This document shows positions 13,916 through 15,026 of a DNA stretch of 15,026 nucleotides, one piece after another. The position numbers and the translations under genes were made by a program. Below the pieces are notes generated by a model. The model made no database searches. It saw only the letters and a program-made list of their open reading frames with translations, and was not told the DNA's origin. Origin of the DNA: Alphaproteobacteria bacterium UBA6149 (GTDB lineage: Bacteria > Pseudomonadota > Alphaproteobacteria > Rickettsiales > UBA998); assembly GCA_002423155.1 (NCBI GenBank), contig DIUV01000041.1:1-15026 (forward strand). Direction: 5' to 3'. Position 1 is the first letter of the stretch. Each line of letters begins with the position of its first letter.

Positions 13916-14058
13916 GACACTCTCCTTAAAGAGATTAAAAAAAACAAACAACATTAGTTGTGTATCCCTCCAATTACTTTTTTTCACGTCCAACGTAAAA
14001 ACCTAAAAGCCGAGAAAAGTAATGGTGCACATTTAAAATAAAATTAACCTATTGTAAA

Positions 14059-14084
14059 GATATTTTTTACTGATATTTTTTACT
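14059..14084. repeat. Perfect 13-base tandem duplication at the ahpD stop codon
   Basis: gatattttttact occurs at 14059-14071 and immediately again at 14072-14084. The second copy contains the stop codon of the ahpD fragment. This is probably slippage in a T-rich tract. Confidence 0.85.
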
Positions 14085-14223
14085 GCCCAACAAACAAAGC
14101 TTGGGCTAATGCATTTATCACCGCGGCAATACGAATTGTAGATTGCACGCCTTGGGGAGAAATACCCGCTTTGATAGCTTCATGCACATGGGCATCCATA
14201 CACATGCCACAACCATTAAAAAG
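14080..14223 (-). pseudogene. ahpD: C-terminal fragment of an AhpD-type alkylhydroperoxidase, truncated by an IS
   Basis: Reading the minus strand from about 14223 to a TAA at 14080-14082 gives 47 open codons with no start. They contain the AhpD active site CxxCxxxH (FNGCGMCMDAH), followed by EAIKAGISPQGVQSTIRIAAVINALAQAL in segments typical of the C-terminal helix pair of AhpD/carboxymuconolactone decarboxylase-like peroxidases. AhpD reduces the peroxiredoxin AhpC in some bacteria. The N-terminal half is missing: the frame runs directly into gacctctgcataatcccc, which looks like an IS end. The rest of the gene is not recognised to the right, so the locus is a true remnant. The motif makes the identification firm; symbol ahpD is used in the family sense. 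Confidence 0.85.
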
Positions 14224-14656
14224 ACCTCTGCATAATCCCCTTGATATTTCCCCATTATTTTATAGAATCAACCCATTGAATTAATTTATTTTAATGTGGT
14301 TATGTTATGTCATTTTTATCTGCTGAAGCTTCTGTTCGTTTACGTGATAACAAGCTTTTGAATATATGTTCTGTGATTGATTGGGACAAAGTTGTTGCTT
14401 CGGTTGGTAGTTTGGGTCGGAGTGGAATTGGTCCGATTGGGTATGATATTTGTGGGCTAATTAAATATTTGATATTGCAAAATTGGCATGATTTGAACTA
14501 CCCTGCGATGGAAGATGCGTTGCGTATTCGTTTGGATTTTATGGTTTTTACTGGTTTTGATGGAAATATTCCTGACGAAACTACTCTTTACTTTACAACA
14601 GAAAAAACAAACGCTTGGGCAAACATTAAAGCAACAGCGTTCAATTTAATAAAGAA
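14223..14656 (+). mobile_element. IS5-like insertion sequence remnant, internally deleted
   Basis: The element seems to begin at gacctctgcataatcccc (from 14223), a sequence like the ends of IS5-group elements, exactly where the ahpD reading frame stops. A transposase N terminus follows from 14307. The inverted copy of this end (ggggattatgcagaggtc) is not found in the window, so the right end is lost or lies beyond it. The element is far too short to be active. Confidence 0.7.
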
Positions 14657-14753
14657 CCCCGCCCCAAGGGGCGGGGTATTTAGTAGTCGTCATGCCAAGC
14701 CACAAGCTCATAACCAAACGGTTAGGCATGGATACCAGCCTTCGCTGGTATGA
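14307..14753 (+). pseudogene. Truncated IS5-family transposase fused to repeat sequence
   Basis: The first 95 residues match the DUF772-type N-terminal domain of IS5-family transposases: a lead-in FLSAEASVRLRD, then LGRSGIGPIGYDICGLIK, LQNWHDLNYPAMEDALRIRL, DFMVFTGFD and IPDETTLYF, the last close to the usual DETTL-x-RF. The catalytic DDE core that should follow (over 200 residues) is absent. After DETTLYF the frame continues as TEKTNAWANIKATAFNLIK, which resembles the extreme C terminus of related transposases and suggests an internal deletion joining both ends; that joining is inference. The remaining codons run through the GC-rich hairpin and the palindromic repeat to a TGA and are not ancestral. 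The protein cannot be an active transposase. Confidence 0.8.
14657..14676. repeat. GC-rich perfect hairpin, left copy of a 22-base direct repeat
   Basis: CCCCGCCCC-AA-GGGGCGGGG is a nine-base perfect inverted repeat in otherwise AT-rich DNA. Bases 14661-14682 recur at 14764-14785 with one change (t to a at the seventeenth base), so the palindromic element at 14687-14754 is bracketed by two direct copies. Confidence 0.9.
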
Positions 14754-14754
14754 C
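14687..14754. repeat. Palindromic element copy lacking its left hairpin
   Basis: tcgtcatgcc (14687-14696) matches the outer part of the left arm. The spacer matches that of the comEC copy (ccacaagc...ggttaggcatggatacc). The right arm is complete, with hairpin ACCAGC-CTTC-GCTGGT and outer tatgac. The missing left hairpin corresponds to a deletion between the two atgcc motifs that flank it in the intact copy at 4471-4568. The right-arm stem sequence differs from both other copies yet pairs perfectly. Confidence 0.88.
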
Positions 14755-14763
14755 AAAGCAAAC

Positions 14764-14785
14764 GCCCCAAGGGGCGGGGAATTTA
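14764..14785. repeat. GC-rich hairpin, right copy of the 22-base direct repeat
   Basis: GCCCCAAGGGGCGGGG followed by aattta repeats 14661-14682 (21 of 22 bases). It contains the shorter hairpin CGCCCC-AA-GGGGCG. The repeat may be a duplicated target or a second, nested GC-rich element. Confidence 0.88.
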
Positions 14786-14970
14786 ACCCTGAAGTGGATT
14801 AAAAGCGGCAAATCAAATAATTATAAATCCACAACAAGCAATAAAAATGGCGGCATAATGGCTTAAAACTCTATTAGAAGAGGGTTTTATTATAGTCGCC
14901 CCTAAAAAACCCCAACATTATTTATTATCCAGCGCTGCAAACCCGATAATTATGGTAATTATTTTTATAA
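14786..14970. other. Spacer without a recognisable intact gene
   Basis: No start codon with a ribosome binding site is seen. One plus-strand frame (14805-14984) reads like protein, with AANQIIINPQQAIKMAA, a stop at 14856-14858, then WLKTLLEEGFIIVAPKKPQ and onward, and might be a decayed gene. aaaactct (14864-14871) can pair with agagggtttt (14879-14888) with two extra G residues, a weak hairpin. Confidence 0.4.
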
Positions 14971-14997
14971 TAAAAAAGGCATAATAAGATTGCCTTT
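14971..14997 (-). terminator. Probable intrinsic terminator for a minus-strand gene beyond the window
   Basis: On the minus strand AAAGGCA and TGCCTTT form a seven-pair stem around a nine-base loop. The stem ends in a run of T (six T in a row, counting the last stem bases), followed by more AT. This is a standard terminator read leftward, so a gene probably ends just right of 15000. Confidence 0.55.
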
Positions 14998-15026
14998 AGT
15001 ATTTCTTAAATTAAACCCTATAGCCA

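Noticed and set aside
13916..13993. Extended start of the small membrane protein at 13993
   Set aside because: The internal ATG at 13915 has an ideal aaggag six bases upstream, and the extension would place that site inside the gene.
14786..15026. Right inverted repeat of the IS5-like element
   Set aside because: I searched for ggggattatgcagaggtc and close variants and found none, so the right end of the IS cannot be placed in this window.

Overview
The window reads as an AT-rich alphaproteobacterial chromosome segment, possibly from a host-associated lineage. The best taxonomic evidence is gene order. hemC, hemD, a Mic60/mitofilin-like gene and a HemY-like TPR gene run in series, divergent from tsaD, and cdsA-dxr-rseP run in series elsewhere. 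Both arrangements are typical of Alphaproteobacteria. Abundant palindromic repeats, an IS remnant and a broken ahpD suggest a genome that has accumulated small mobile DNA. No species can be named from this alone.

Layout, left to right. Bases 1-20 look like the end of a palindromic repeat. pyrF (81-785, +) follows, then a small secreted protein gene with four cysteines after its signal peptide (973-1374, +), closed by a strong bidirectional terminator. The minus-strand operon cdsA-dxr-rseP (4371 down to 1530) ends with an unannotated 31-residue membrane-peptide gene (1424-1519) preceded by a perfect ribosome binding site. A 350-base spacer upstream of cdsA holds a full palindromic element (4471-4568). 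Next comes a structured RNA, probably 6S RNA (about 4740-4907, +), with its own terminator, and then a cytosolic amphipathic-helix protein of unknown function (5041-5958, +). That gene ends tail to tail with comEC (8042-5955, -).

The 12264-8178 block is a minus-strand tetrapyrrole operon: hemC, hemD, mic60-like, hemY-like. HemC and HemD convert porphobilinogen to uroporphyrinogen III. The two downstream membrane proteins are their usual partners in alphaproteobacterial gene order. A 144-base imperfect palindrome sits between hemC and hemD and supplies the last codons of hemC. tsaD (12311-13351, +) diverges from hemC and makes the t6A tRNA modification.

The right end is accessory DNA: stacked hairpins after tsaD, a small four-helix membrane protein (13915-13523, -), an ahpD 3' fragment cut by an IS5-like element, that element's internally deleted transposase, GC-rich hairpins, another palindromic element copy, and a probable minus-strand terminator for a gene beyond the window.

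The strongest unusual signal is a family of about 100-base palindromic elements. Their two arms each form a small hairpin, and the hairpin stems differ between copies by compensating changes. One copy lies in frame inside the comEC coding region, much as Rickettsia palindromic elements do.
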